A stretch of 64,000 bases of DNA from a bacterium (GTDB taxonomy: Bacteria; JAGOBX01), in NCBI GenBank assembly GCA_029551925.1, contig JAKPEO010000109.1, positions 1 through 64,000 on the forward strand, written 5' to 3'. A program made the position numbers and the translations under genes. The notes below the pieces were generated by a model that saw nothing but the letters and a program-made list of their open reading frames with translations, was not told the DNA's origin and searched no databases. Positions 25,928-34,052 of this stretch are shown here, piece after piece. Each line of letters opens with the position of its first letter. Within the stretch, counting starts at the first letter, position 1.

Positions 25928-26374
25928 TTATAATGCGATTAATAATAAAGCTAATCCGCCTAAAATATAAAAGAATGTGTAATTTTTCTTGGTTTTTATT
26001 TGCGGTTTCATTTCCGAAATTTTATCAGTTTTAATTTCTTCTTTTACCGAATAATTTTCAGTGAACGCTTTTTTTGGATAATCTTGCGCGTCATCGGATT
26101 TTTTTATAGATACGCCTTGCGTGTCTGTAAATACAGCGGCAGGTATAATATTTTTTAGTTCTGCAGATGTATCAATTAAATTTATTTTTTTTTGTTCTAA
26201 TTCTATTGGCTTGATAGTTTTGTCCGGCGCAGTTTGGTCTGTTCCGTATATTATGCCTTTATATTCTAATTCTGTTTGGGTATCGGAATTTTTTTGCTGC
26301 GCGAAGATTATCGTTGTTTTAAAGATTGGTAAGATTGTCAGAAAACAAAAAATTAAAATTAATTTTTTTTTCAT
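25928..26374 (-). CDS. small periplasmic protein with C-terminal membrane anchor
   Basis: 148 residues, not recognised. A signal peptide (about 1-25, ends IIFAQQ), a charged, low-complexity central region (about 26-125) and a single C-terminal helix (NYTFFYILGGLALLLIAL) that ends at the last residue. The topology is therefore a signal-sequence protein held by its C-terminus, with almost nothing in the cytoplasm. Its start overlaps the stop of the giant TPR gene by 4 nt, so the two products are made together and may form a complex at the envelope. Confidence 0.6.
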   Translation of the reverse strand: MKKKLILIFCFLTILPIFKTTIIFAQQKNSDTQTELEYKGIIYGTDQTAPDKTIKPIELEQKKINLIDTSAELKNIIPAAVFTDTQGVSIKKSDDAQDYPKKAFTENYSVKEEIKTDKISEMKPQIKTKKNYTFFYILGGLALLLIAL

Positions 26375-29300
26375 TTTAACACCTCATATTTTGATAGAGA
26401 TTCAATATATTTAGATTTAGGATATTCAGCGATAAATTTATTATATTGAATTTTCGCTTTTTGAATGTCATTAAGATTGATATAAGCCAAAATAATTTTA
26501 TAATATGAATATTCAAATAAGTTTTTAGCATTGTTTTCTAATATGATTTTCCAATAAAATAATAATGCTTCAGAATAGTTTTTGTTCTCAAATAGCGTAT
26601 CTGCAAGTTTGACTGTCAAATCGTTTAATGCGTTGTTATTAGCAAATTGTTTGGTTTCTAATACAGATTTTAAAAAATTTTGGTAAGTAGTTTTGTTAGT
26701 AGCATTATAATGATTAATTAATTTATTTAAAAATTCAATATTAGCATCAGTTATTAAATTTGTGCTATTAATGAAATCCTCGTATAATTTAATAAGAGCG
26801 TTAATATCGCCGGATTTTTCTAAAACAGCGGCTTTTAATTTTATATATTCATTAGATTTTTTGTTTGATATTAATTCTGCGATTTCATTTGCTTTAATTA
26901 AATTTGCAGAGTTTATATAAGAATAAATCAGTTTAGATAAAATTTCAGTATTGTTTTTGGCTGGCGGATAAAGTTCTATCAGTTGTGAAAATGTATTTAT
27001 TGCGTTTTGATAATCTTTCCAATCATAATAAATATTTGCTAATGAAAGTAAAGAATCATATTCCGGAGTAGCTTCTAATTTTATTGATTTTTCAAGCCAT
27101 TTTGCGGTGTTTGCCGCGTCTTTTTTTGATGAATAATAATCTGAAATAATTTTTGCCGCAATTTTTTTATTAGTCTCATTATTGATTTTGTCAAATGTCT
27201 GAATAAAAATATTTACTGCTTTTTCTAAATTATTTTTTTTGTGATATGCAAAAGCTAGTAAATAATTTATTTCGTGAATATATTGAGAATTTTGAAATTT
27301 TTTTATAAAGTTTTCAGATTCTTTTATTATATTATCAAAATCTTCTAAATTAAAATAAACGAGCGTTTTTTTATAAGTTAAATAATCTTCAATTTTCGGA
27401 TTTCTTGTGGAATTGTAATGTTTTAATGCTTCATTAAAGTTATTTAAAGAAAAATAACTTTCAGCCAATAATAATAAAAATTCGTTTTTGACAGTCTCTG
27501 AAATATTAGGATTATTATTCAAAAATATATTGGTATAGTTTATAGCATTTCGAAAATCTTTGGTGTTATAATATGAGTTTATCAAAGTGCGATAAGATTT
27601 TTCTAAATGTATTTTTGATTGGGTTGTATCTATTATTTTTTTTGAATAAAATATAGAGGAATCTAAATTGTCGTGCTGATAATAAAAATTCGCTAATTCA
27701 ATTATTGATTCGTTTTTTAAATCAAAATCTGAAATATTGTTGATAATATTCAAAAGCGAGAGTTCGTAATTTTGGGTATCGCCGATTAATTTATAATTTT
27801 GCGCGAGCGCCAATCTAATGTCTAATTCATAGCGGCTGTTCGGAAAATTATTTAAGATTGTCAAATATAATTTTATCGCGTTGTGATAATTTTTTTTGTT
27901 GAAATGAGCGTTTGCGATTAACAATTCTTTTTCTAATTGGAAATTCGCGTCTTGATAGTTTTTAGCGCTCAAATATTTTATTGTTTCATCGTATTTAGTT
28001 AAAAGAAATAGAGATTTAGCGTATTGCAATTCTAAATTAATTTTTTCGTCGTTGGTTATTTGCGGAGATTTTTTGAAAAAATTTTCAGTGTAATTTACGC
28101 AGTCATTGAATCTTTCGAGTTTGAAGAGATTATTAATAATTGTAATTTCAACTTTTACAATTGCAGATTTATCGTCTGCGATTTTTAAAAATTTTTCATA
28201 GTTTTCATTTGCTTTGGCGTATTGAAATAGCGCTTGATGAATTTCTGCGTATAGCAGATAATATTCTTTTTGAAACGGCAGATTTTCAGGTTTGCTTATT
28301 TTGGCTATAAAATTCAGCGCTTGATTGTAATTTTTTTGTTTGAAATATATTTGAGTTTTGATATAGTTAATTTCGTTTCGTAAAGTTTCTGTCAGCGTAT
28401 TTTTGAAGTTATTTTCAAAAGCATTTATTGCCTGCAATGCTTTTGAATTTTGGTTATCTTGCAAATATAGATATGCTAAATATTTTTGATAATCAAATTT
28501 ATTTTTTTCTGGCGATGCGTCTAATCTTAAAAATAGAGATAACGCAGAATCATAATTTTTGAGATTAAATTCGCAGACCGCTAAATAATATAAAGTTTGA
28601 TAATAATAAGTAGAAATATTGAAATTTTCTAAAAATTTTTCAAATAGCGTTTTTGCTGTGCTGAATTCTTTGAGATAGTAATGAGCAATGCCCGAATAAA
28701 ATAATTTATTTTCAAGTTCTGCTGCATCTGATAATAAATTTGCTTTTTCGATTATATTTCGATAATTTTGAAGTTCGTAATAATTAAGTATATACAATTT
28801 TGCAATTTTATTTGTATCATTAGAATAATCTGAAATTTTATCGAGATTTTCTATTGAATTTACATAATTTTTCAGATTGTAATAATTTAAAGCGAATAGA
28901 TAATATCTGTCATTTGTTAAATAATTCTCGCTGATTTTTTTGAGATTGTTGATGCTAATATTGTAATTTTTATTTTTGAAATTAAGTTGAGCGAGCATAA
29001 AATTTGCCTTATCGGAAATTATAGCGTTATTAGTTATTTTTAATAATTCATTTAGATAATATTCGCTTTTTATTTCGTTGTTAATAGTTTCGCAGAATAA
29101 TAAAATAAACTGCTGAAATTTCAGAGATGTCTGCGTATTTTCAGCCAAGATATTTTTAATTAATAATTCAGCGAAATCAAATTTATTTTGTTTGAGATAA
29201 GTGACGCCGAGCGCGGCTAATATATCGTAATGATTGAATTCAGGATGCTCTAAATTTATAAGTTCAGTATAGTGTTTTTCAGCTGCGCCGTAATCTTTAA

Positions 29301-30642
29301 TGTCAAAATAAGAATCAGCCAATAGTTTTTTGAATTTGTATTTGAAAGAATCTGATAATTTGTCATCGAGCAATAATAATTTTATTTCAGTGATTACTCG
29401 GAAATAATCTTTAAGATTATAGTATGCTAAAAGTTCAATATATTTGAGATTATAATATTGTGGAGATTTACTGATTGTCAGATTACTGCTTAATTGCAGA
29501 GCTTGTTCAAACTGATTAATTTTGAAATAGGAATATGCTATTTTTATTCTCAAATCTATATTAGTTATTAAATTAAATTTTTCGTTTGATTTTATGTGTT
29601 TTTCATAGGTTTCAGCGACTTTTTGATAATCATCGATAGTATAATAAAGATTGACTAAAATATTGATTTTTTCAGAGAATCTGTCTTCTGGATAATTTTC
29701 TATACTTTTTTTTAAATGAAATATTGCGCTATGATAATTTTTTAGTTCATAATATATAAGAGCTATTTTATAATCAGCTTCACTTTTAAAATTTTCAAAT
29801 TTTGAATTTGCTAATTTTTTTAAAAATTCAATAGATTCATCGGGTTTTTTTAGAGAATAATAAATTTGCGAGAGTTTTAAAAATATTAGGTTTATTAATT
29901 CAGAATTTTCATTAGCCAATGCTTTTGAATAATAAGAGATAGCTTCGTTAAAATTATTGAGAGCCGCGGCAATATCGCCTAAATAGATTGAAAATTTTAT
30001 ATATTCAGAATCGTCAAAGTTAATAGCTGTATCAAATTTTGTTAAATTATAGAAATTATATGCCGCCTGATAATTTTTATTGTGAATGAGCGCTTTGAAA
30101 TATTTATATTCTACCTCTGGATTTTTTGAAAGCGCTAAATATTCAAAATAAGTTTTTTCCGCATCTTGATATTTTGCCAAGTTGAAATAGCAGTCTCCTA
30201 AATAATTTAGAGCAGCTGCAAAAAAATCTGATTTTTTTGTTTTGTTTTTTTCGATATTAATGAATTTTTGAAAATATTCGGCGCTTAAAAGAAAATTAGA
30301 TAATTTGTAGTAAGTCAATCCTAAATTATATAAAGCAGGCGAATATTTATCGCTTTTTGAAAAGTTGTCAACTATAAACTGAAATTTTATCGCCGCGTCT
30401 TGAAAATTTTCTAAATTAAGATGACCGATGCCAATCCAGAAATAAGCGTCTTTTAAATAACTGCTGCGCGGATATTTTTTGATAAAATTTTCAAATTGTT
30501 CAATTGCTAAATTAATGTCTTTATCAAACAGTTCGACAGCAAAATTAAAATCACGTGTTTCGCGCGTATTTAAAATATTAGCGTTTGAAATGCTAAATGT
30601 ATAAAAAAAACAAAATATCAAAATTAGAGTTATTTTTTTCAT
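26371..30642 (-). CDS. giant secreted TPR protein
   Basis: 1423 residues. A signal peptide (about 1-21, ends SNA) is followed by end-to-end tetratricopeptide repeats, many with the W/L-G-Y-A-F-A-P-like pattern reduced to YYxLxxYxxAIxxFxxFI; by eye some 35 or more. The first (NYLKDAYFWIGIGHLNLENFQDAAIKFQFIV) and last (NLFEYSYYKIILAYINLNDIQKAKIQYNKFIAEYPKSKY) resemble the YbgF/BamD type that contacts envelope proteins. No enzyme domain. It is likely a periplasmic scaffold, possibly for outer-membrane assembly. The codon composition is like that of its neighbours. Confidence 0.8.
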   Translation of the reverse strand: MKKITLILIFCFFYTFSISNANILNTRETRDFNFAVELFDKDINLAIEQFENFIKKYPRSSYLKDAYFWIGIGHLNLENFQDAAIKFQFIVDNFSKSDKYSPALYNLGLTYYKLSNFLLSAEYFQKFINIEKNKTKKSDFFAAALNYLGDCYFNLAKYQDAEKTYFEYLALSKNPEVEYKYFKALIHNKNYQAAYNFYNLTKFDTAINFDDSEYIKFSIYLGDIAAALNNFNEAISYYSKALANENSELINLIFLKLSQIYYSLKKPDESIEFLKKLANSKFENFKSEADYKIALIYYELKNYHSAIFHLKKSIENYPEDRFSEKINILVNLYYTIDDYQKVAETYEKHIKSNEKFNLITNIDLRIKIAYSYFKINQFEQALQLSSNLTISKSPQYYNLKYIELLAYYNLKDYFRVITEIKLLLLDDKLSDSFKYKFKKLLADSYFDIKDYGAAEKHYTELINLEHPEFNHYDILAALGVTYLKQNKFDFAELLIKNILAENTQTSLKFQQFILLFCETINNEIKSEYYLNELLKITNNAIISDKANFMLAQLNFKNKNYNISINNLKKISENYLTNDRYYLFALNYYNLKNYVNSIENLDKISDYSNDTNKIAKLYILNYYELQNYRNIIEKANLLSDAAELENKLFYSGIAHYYLKEFSTAKTLFEKFLENFNISTYYYQTLYYLAVCEFNLKNYDSALSLFLRLDASPEKNKFDYQKYLAYLYLQDNQNSKALQAINAFENNFKNTLTETLRNEINYIKTQIYFKQKNYNQALNFIAKISKPENLPFQKEYYLLYAEIHQALFQYAKANENYEKFLKIADDKSAIVKVEITIINNLFKLERFNDCVNYTENFFKKSPQITNDEKINLELQYAKSLFLLTKYDETIKYLSAKNYQDANFQLEKELLIANAHFNKKNYHNAIKLYLTILNNFPNSRYELDIRLALAQNYKLIGDTQNYELSLLNIINNISDFDLKNESIIELANFYYQHDNLDSSIFYSKKIIDTTQSKIHLEKSYRTLINSYYNTKDFRNAINYTNIFLNNNPNISETVKNEFLLLLAESYFSLNNFNEALKHYNSTRNPKIEDYLTYKKTLVYFNLEDFDNIIKESENFIKKFQNSQYIHEINYLLAFAYHKKNNLEKAVNIFIQTFDKINNETNKKIAAKIISDYYSSKKDAANTAKWLEKSIKLEATPEYDSLLSLANIYYDWKDYQNAINTFSQLIELYPPAKNNTEILSKLIYSYINSANLIKANEIAELISNKKSNEYIKLKAAVLEKSGDINALIKLYEDFINSTNLITDANIEFLNKLINHYNATNKTTYQNFLKSVLETKQFANNNALNDLTVKLADTLFENKNYSEALLFYWKIILENNAKNLFEYSYYKIILAYINLNDIQKAKIQYNKFIAEYPKSKYIESLSKYEVLK

Positions 30643-30719
30643 AGTTTAAAAAGATACTAAAATTAAAAATATTTTGGATAAATTATAATAATCAAAAAAA
30701 AAATGTCTATTGAAATTTA

Positions 30720-30748
30720 TTGATTTTTTTGGGAAAATTATATAAAAT
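30720..30748 (+). promoter_or_regulatory. promoter for the right-hand gene cluster
   Basis: TTGATT (30720-30725) and TAAAAT (30743-30748) with 17-bp spacing, followed by AAGGAG at 30776 before the ATG at 30792. It lies in the divergent gap where transcription turns from leftward to rightward. Confidence 0.4.
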
Positions 30749-30791
30749 TAAAACTTATTTTTAAATTTTGTTTTTAAGGAGCAGATGACCT

Positions 30792-31439
30792 ATGACAGAT
30801 GAAAAACTAGAAAATAATGAAACATTAGAAAAAAAAGAAAGAGTATTAACTGTGAAAGATCCAAAATATGTTGCGCCTGTCCGTGCGAAAATTGATGAAG
30901 AATTGAAAAAGGTTTCAAATTTTACTGATGACGAATTAGCGATTATGGGCTGGTCGTCAAAATATAAGGCGCATAGTTTGATAGTGAAATACGGCGAAAA
31001 AGGAGTAGAAGACGAATTTAGAAATTACGAGTGGTTCAAGCCAGCGTTAGAAGAATATTTAGATAAGAAAGCAAAAGGTTTGCTGCCGCAGCCAAATCAA
31101 AAAGATGATGAAGACGAAGAAGGACTTGACAAAGAAGAGCGCAAACGCAGAGAAAAAGAGCGGAGACGCAGAGAAAAAGAAGAGCGGCGCAAAGAGAAAG
31201 AATTGGAGCGCGAACGCAAAAAAAGAGTAAAAGAACTCAAAAAGAAATTTGAAGATACGCGCGAGTTTAGCATCAACGAATTTTATGGATTTTTAAAAGA
31301 ATTAGGAATGAGCAAAGGCAAAGTATTTGAATTGTCATTAATTGATAAAGCATATATACAAGTTAAAAGAGACGGCAAATTATATTTTAATATATTTATC
31401 GATAACGGTCGTATAGTTTACAAACGCGGCAATTTATAA
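30792..31439 (+). CDS. charged coiled-coil protein, function unknown
   Basis: 215 residues, not recognised. An N-terminal domain (about 20-95, with TDDELAIMGWSSKYKAHSLIVKYGEKGVEDEF) is joined by a very charged helix of Arg/Lys/Glu (about 113-157) to a small C-terminal domain (about 160-215: FSINEFYGFLKELGMSKGKVFEL...IYVKRDG-like ending). No signal peptide, so cytosolic. The highly basic helix could bind nucleic acid, but nothing proves it. A good AAGGAG site precedes the ATG. Confidence 0.6.
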   Translation: MTDEKLENNETLEKKERVLTVKDPKYVAPVRAKIDEELKKVSNFTDDELAIMGWSSKYKAHSLIVKYGEKGVEDEFRNYEWFKPALEEYLDKKAKGLLPQPNQKDDEDEEGLDKEERKRREKERRRREKEERRKEKELERERKKRVKELKKKFEDTREFSINEFYGFLKELGMSKGKVFELSLIDKAYIQVKRDGKLYFNIFIDNGRIVYKRGNL

Positions 31440-31457
31440 TTTTTAATCATTGTTTGT

Positions 31458-31524
31458 TTGCCGCCGCAAATTTAATTTTTGGCAGAAAATAAATCAACTG
31501 CCAAGATTAAATTTGCAGCGGCAA
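31458..31524. repeat. 27-bp-stem inverted repeat
   Basis: TTGCCGCCGCAAATTTAAT...GGCAG (31458-31485) pairs with CTGCC...GCAGCGGCAA (31498-31524) with one mismatch and one unpaired base. There is no T-tract. It sits between the charged protein gene and the folK fusion, and is either an mRNA-end structure or a palindromic insertion. Confidence 0.6.
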
Positions 31525-31555
31525 TAATTGTAAATAAATGCACATCTGAAATTTA

Positions 31556-32608
31556 ATGAATCATACTCATATTATAGATTATATTCAAAAAATAGAAAAT
31601 TATTGTAAGTCAAATAACTTGTGGAATATCCCGCGGAAAGAAGCGGAATATTTATTTGAACTAATAAAAACAAATAAATTTACGAATATTTTAGAATGTG
31701 GCACAGGTGGCGGTTATTCTACTTTATGGCTTGCGTATGCCGCAAGTTTTAATAATGGAAAGGTATTGACTATTGAATCGCACAAAGAACGCTATAATAA
31801 TGCAAACGCAATTTTTCAAAATAGCGGATTAACAAATATCGCTCAAATTAAAGGGCATTGTCCGGGCTATTTTGAGAATCTTAATGAAAAATTCGATTTT
31901 ATTTTTATAGATGTAGTAAAACATCTTTATCTTGAAACATTCAAAAAATCAGTAAATTTATTAAAAGCAAATGGCATAATTGCTGCGGATAATATTAAAA
32001 CGCATAAAGCTGAAACAGCAGAATTTATTGAATATCTGCTGGCATTAGCAGATTATAAAACGGAAATAATCGATGTTGGCAATGGTTTGAGTATCACTTC
32101 AAAAAAAGAACATATAGTATTTTTAGGATTAGGCGCAAATATTGCTCCTGAATTAGAAAATATCCGCCAAGCGCTTAAACAATTGGAAAATAATCCGAAT
32201 ATAAAAATTTTACAAAAATCGAGTATTTATATTAGCGAGCCGATAGGATATACAGAACAGCCGGAATTTTATAATTGCGCGTTAAAAATAAAAACCGAAT
32301 TTAAGCCGTTGGAATTATTGGAATTTATAAAAAAAATAGAAAAGGAACTTTGCCGCGTTTCGTCTGAAATACACTGGGGTCCGCGAACGATAGATGTAGA
32401 TATTCTATTATATGACGATTTAATTTTGGAAACTGAAAATTTGACAATTCCGCATAAGGAATTGACTAATCGCAGATTTGCAATCGAACCGCTTTTAGAA
32501 ATCGAGCCGCAGATATTTTATCCTAATAAAGACATTAATTTAACTAATTTATATTTTTCAGAAAAAATTCAGCGGCAAAAAGTAAAAAAGTTAAATATAT
32601 TATGGTGA
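31556..32608 (+). CDS. folK: SAM-dependent O-methyltransferase fused to HPPK (FolK)
   Basis: 350 residues, two domains. Residues 1-183 are a class I methyltransferase of the O-methyltransferase type (SAM motif ILECGTGGGYSTLWLAY, acidic FIFIDVVKHLYLE). Residues 187-350 are a full 6-hydroxymethyl-7,8-dihydropterin pyrophosphokinase with VFLGLGANIAPELENI, EPIGYTEQPEFYNCA and WGPRTIDVDILLYDD. FolK activates pterin for folate synthesis. One open frame covers both with no internal start of note, so this appears to be a true fusion. Methyl acceptor unknown. It lies 9 nt upstream of ispE. No other folate gene is in the window. Confidence 0.85.
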   Translation: MNHTHIIDYIQKIENYCKSNNLWNIPRKEAEYLFELIKTNKFTNILECGTGGGYSTLWLAYAASFNNGKVLTIESHKERYNNANAIFQNSGLTNIAQIKGHCPGYFENLNEKFDFIFIDVVKHLYLETFKKSVNLLKANGIIAADNIKTHKAETAEFIEYLLALADYKTEIIDVGNGLSITSKKEHIVFLGLGANIAPELENIRQALKQLENNPNIKILQKSSIYISEPIGYTEQPEFYNCALKIKTEFKPLELLEFIKKIEKELCRVSSEIHWGPRTIDVDILLYDDLILETENLTIPHKELTNRRFAIEPLLEIEPQIFYPNKDINLTNLYFSEKIQRQKVKKLNILW

Positions 32609-32617
32609 CAAAATTTT

Positions 32618-33553
32618 ATGAAGAAAAATAGTATTACAATAAAAGCGTATGCAAAACTAAATCTTATATTGCAAATAGTAGGGAAACGCGCAGATGGCTA
32701 TCATTTATTAAATTCATTTATGCAGTCAATTGATTTATACGATACGATTACTGTAAAGAAAAAGAAAACATTAAATTCTCAAATAATAATTAAAACTGAA
32801 TATTCTAAAAAATTATTGCCATATATTACAGATGAATTTAATGCGCCGGAAGATGTTGAAAAGAATATTTGCGGAAAAGTAGCGAAGAAAATAATGTCTA
32901 TAAATAACATAAAAAACGATATAGAAATAAAAATATTTAAGAGAATACCGATAGGCGCGGGATTAGGCGGCGGCAGCAGCGACGGCGCGGCAGCAGCAAA
33001 TGCTATTAACGAATTATTTGACTTAAATCACACAAAACAGCAATTATGCAATATAGTAAAAGATATAGGCGCGGATATTCCATTTAATATTTACTGCGGC
33101 AGCGCGATAGTGCAAGGAATAGGCGAAAAAATTAAATTGATAGATGCTGAATTTTTGAAAGATTATAAATTTATTTTGATTTATCCAAATATTCACTCTT
33201 CAACAGTAGAAGTTTATCGAAATTTTAAAAAACGCTTGACAGATACAGCGGATTATGTTAAATTATTATTAAAAAATAATAAAAATGATATTGAGAGTTA
33301 TTTAGTGAACGATTTAAGTGAGACAGTTTATTGTCTCTACGGAAAAATAAAAATTGTAAAGGAGAAAATTGAAAATTCAATAAACAAAAAAATATTTATG
33401 TCAGGCAGTGGCTCAACTTTATTTTTGATTTTTAATGATGCTCAACTAATGAATAAAACTTATAAATTATTAGTTAAAAAATTGAGCGATTGCTTGATAC
33501 TAAAAACAGCGCCTTTAATAAAAAAATATAAAGGAGAATTTTATGAAGATTAG
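32618..33553 (+). CDS. ispE: 4-diphosphocytidyl-2-C-methyl-D-erythritol kinase
   Basis: 311 residues, a GHMP kinase. It begins with the substrate motif AYAKLNLILQIVGKRADGYHLL, and the ATP-binding loop PIGAGLGGGSSDGAAAANAIN is at about residues 110-130. A C-terminal MSGSGSTLF motif is present. It catalyses the fourth step of the MEP isoprenoid pathway. The 3' end overlaps the spoVG start by 11 nt, as in many bacteria where ispE and spoVG are neighbours. Confidence 0.95.
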   Translation: MKKNSITIKAYAKLNLILQIVGKRADGYHLLNSFMQSIDLYDTITVKKKKTLNSQIIIKTEYSKKLLPYITDEFNAPEDVEKNICGKVAKKIMSINNIKNDIEIKIFKRIPIGAGLGGGSSDGAAAANAINELFDLNHTKQQLCNIVKDIGADIPFNIYCGSAIVQGIGEKIKLIDAEFLKDYKFILIYPNIHSSTVEVYRNFKKRLTDTADYVKLLLKNNKNDIESYLVNDLSETVYCLYGKIKIVKEKIENSINKKIFMSGSGSTLFLIFNDAQLMNKTYKLLVKKLSDCLILKTAPLIKKYKGEFYED

Positions 33554-33812
33554 TGAAGTGCGCGTAAAAACCGTCGATGGAAAAAAAGGTAAACTAAAAG
33601 GTTGGGCATCAATAACATTTGACGGTGAATTTGTAGTGCATAATTTAAAAATTATCGAAGGTCAAAAAGGCGTATTTGTAGCAATGCCAAATAGAAAAAC
33701 AAAGGATGGTGAATATCGCGATACAGCGCATCCGCTGAATAATGAAATGCGTAAAAATATCGAACGCGCTGTTATTGAAGAATATAATAAAATCGCAGCT
33801 GAGCAAAAATAA
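33543..33812 (+). CDS. spoVG: SpoVG family RNA/DNA-binding regulator
   Basis: 89 residues of canonical SpoVG: MKISEVRVKTVDG, WASITFDGEFVVHNLKIIEGQKGVFVAMPNRK and YRDTAHPLN. SpoVG is a small nucleic-acid-binding regulator first found in Bacillus and also present in spirochaetes and other non-sporulating phyla. The ATG overlaps ispE and a GGAG site lies within the ispE end. No sign of sporulation genes here. Confidence 0.95.
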   Translation: MKISEVRVKTVDGKKGKLKGWASITFDGEFVVHNLKIIEGQKGVFVAMPNRKTKDGEYRDTAHPLNNEMRKNIERAVIEEYNKIAAEQK

Positions 33813-33819
33813 AAAATAC

Positions 33820-33847
33820 TTGACTTTTTTTTGAATATAAATATTTT
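33820..33847 (+). promoter_or_regulatory. tRNA-Gln promoter
   Basis: TTGACT and TATTTT separated by 16 bp, 20 nt before the tRNA. The context AAAATACTTGACTTTTTTTT closely matches the rplY promoter region at 36427. Confidence 0.5.
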
Positions 33848-33867
33848 ACTCAAAATAATTTAAGCGT

Positions 33868-33942
33868 TGGGATGTAGCCAAGCGGTAAGGCAACGGGTTT
33901 TGATCCCGTCATTCGCAGGTTCAAATCCTGCCATCCCATCCA
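33868..33942 (+). tRNA. tRNA-Gln (TTG anticodon)
   Basis: Cloverleaf of 75 nt: acceptor TGGGATG/CATCCCA, D-arm AGCCAAGCGGTAAGGC, anticodon loop TTTTGAT (anticodon TTG), T-arm GCAGGTTCAAATCCTGC, CCA encoded. The U1-A72 opening pair is characteristic of glutamine tRNA. Confidence 0.95.
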
Positions 33943-33956
33943 TAAAAATTTTTATT

Positions 33957-33982
33957 AAGGAGCGTAATGCTCCTTTTTTTTA
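33957..33982 (+). terminator. terminator after tRNA-Gln
   Basis: AAGGAGC-GTAAT-GCTCCTT stem followed by T8: a classical intrinsic terminator 15 nt beyond the tRNA. Confidence 0.85.
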
Positions 33983-34052
33983 TTAGCAGTGTAAACAGCG
34001 AGAAAGCCGAAGAAACTTTAAATAAAACTAAAAAAAATATATTTTTGTTTTT

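Noticed and set aside
30643-30791. replication origin at the divergent junction
   Set aside because: No TTATCCACA-like DnaA boxes, no dnaA, dnaN or gidA nearby, and the gap is only 149 bp; gene polarity alone is not enough.
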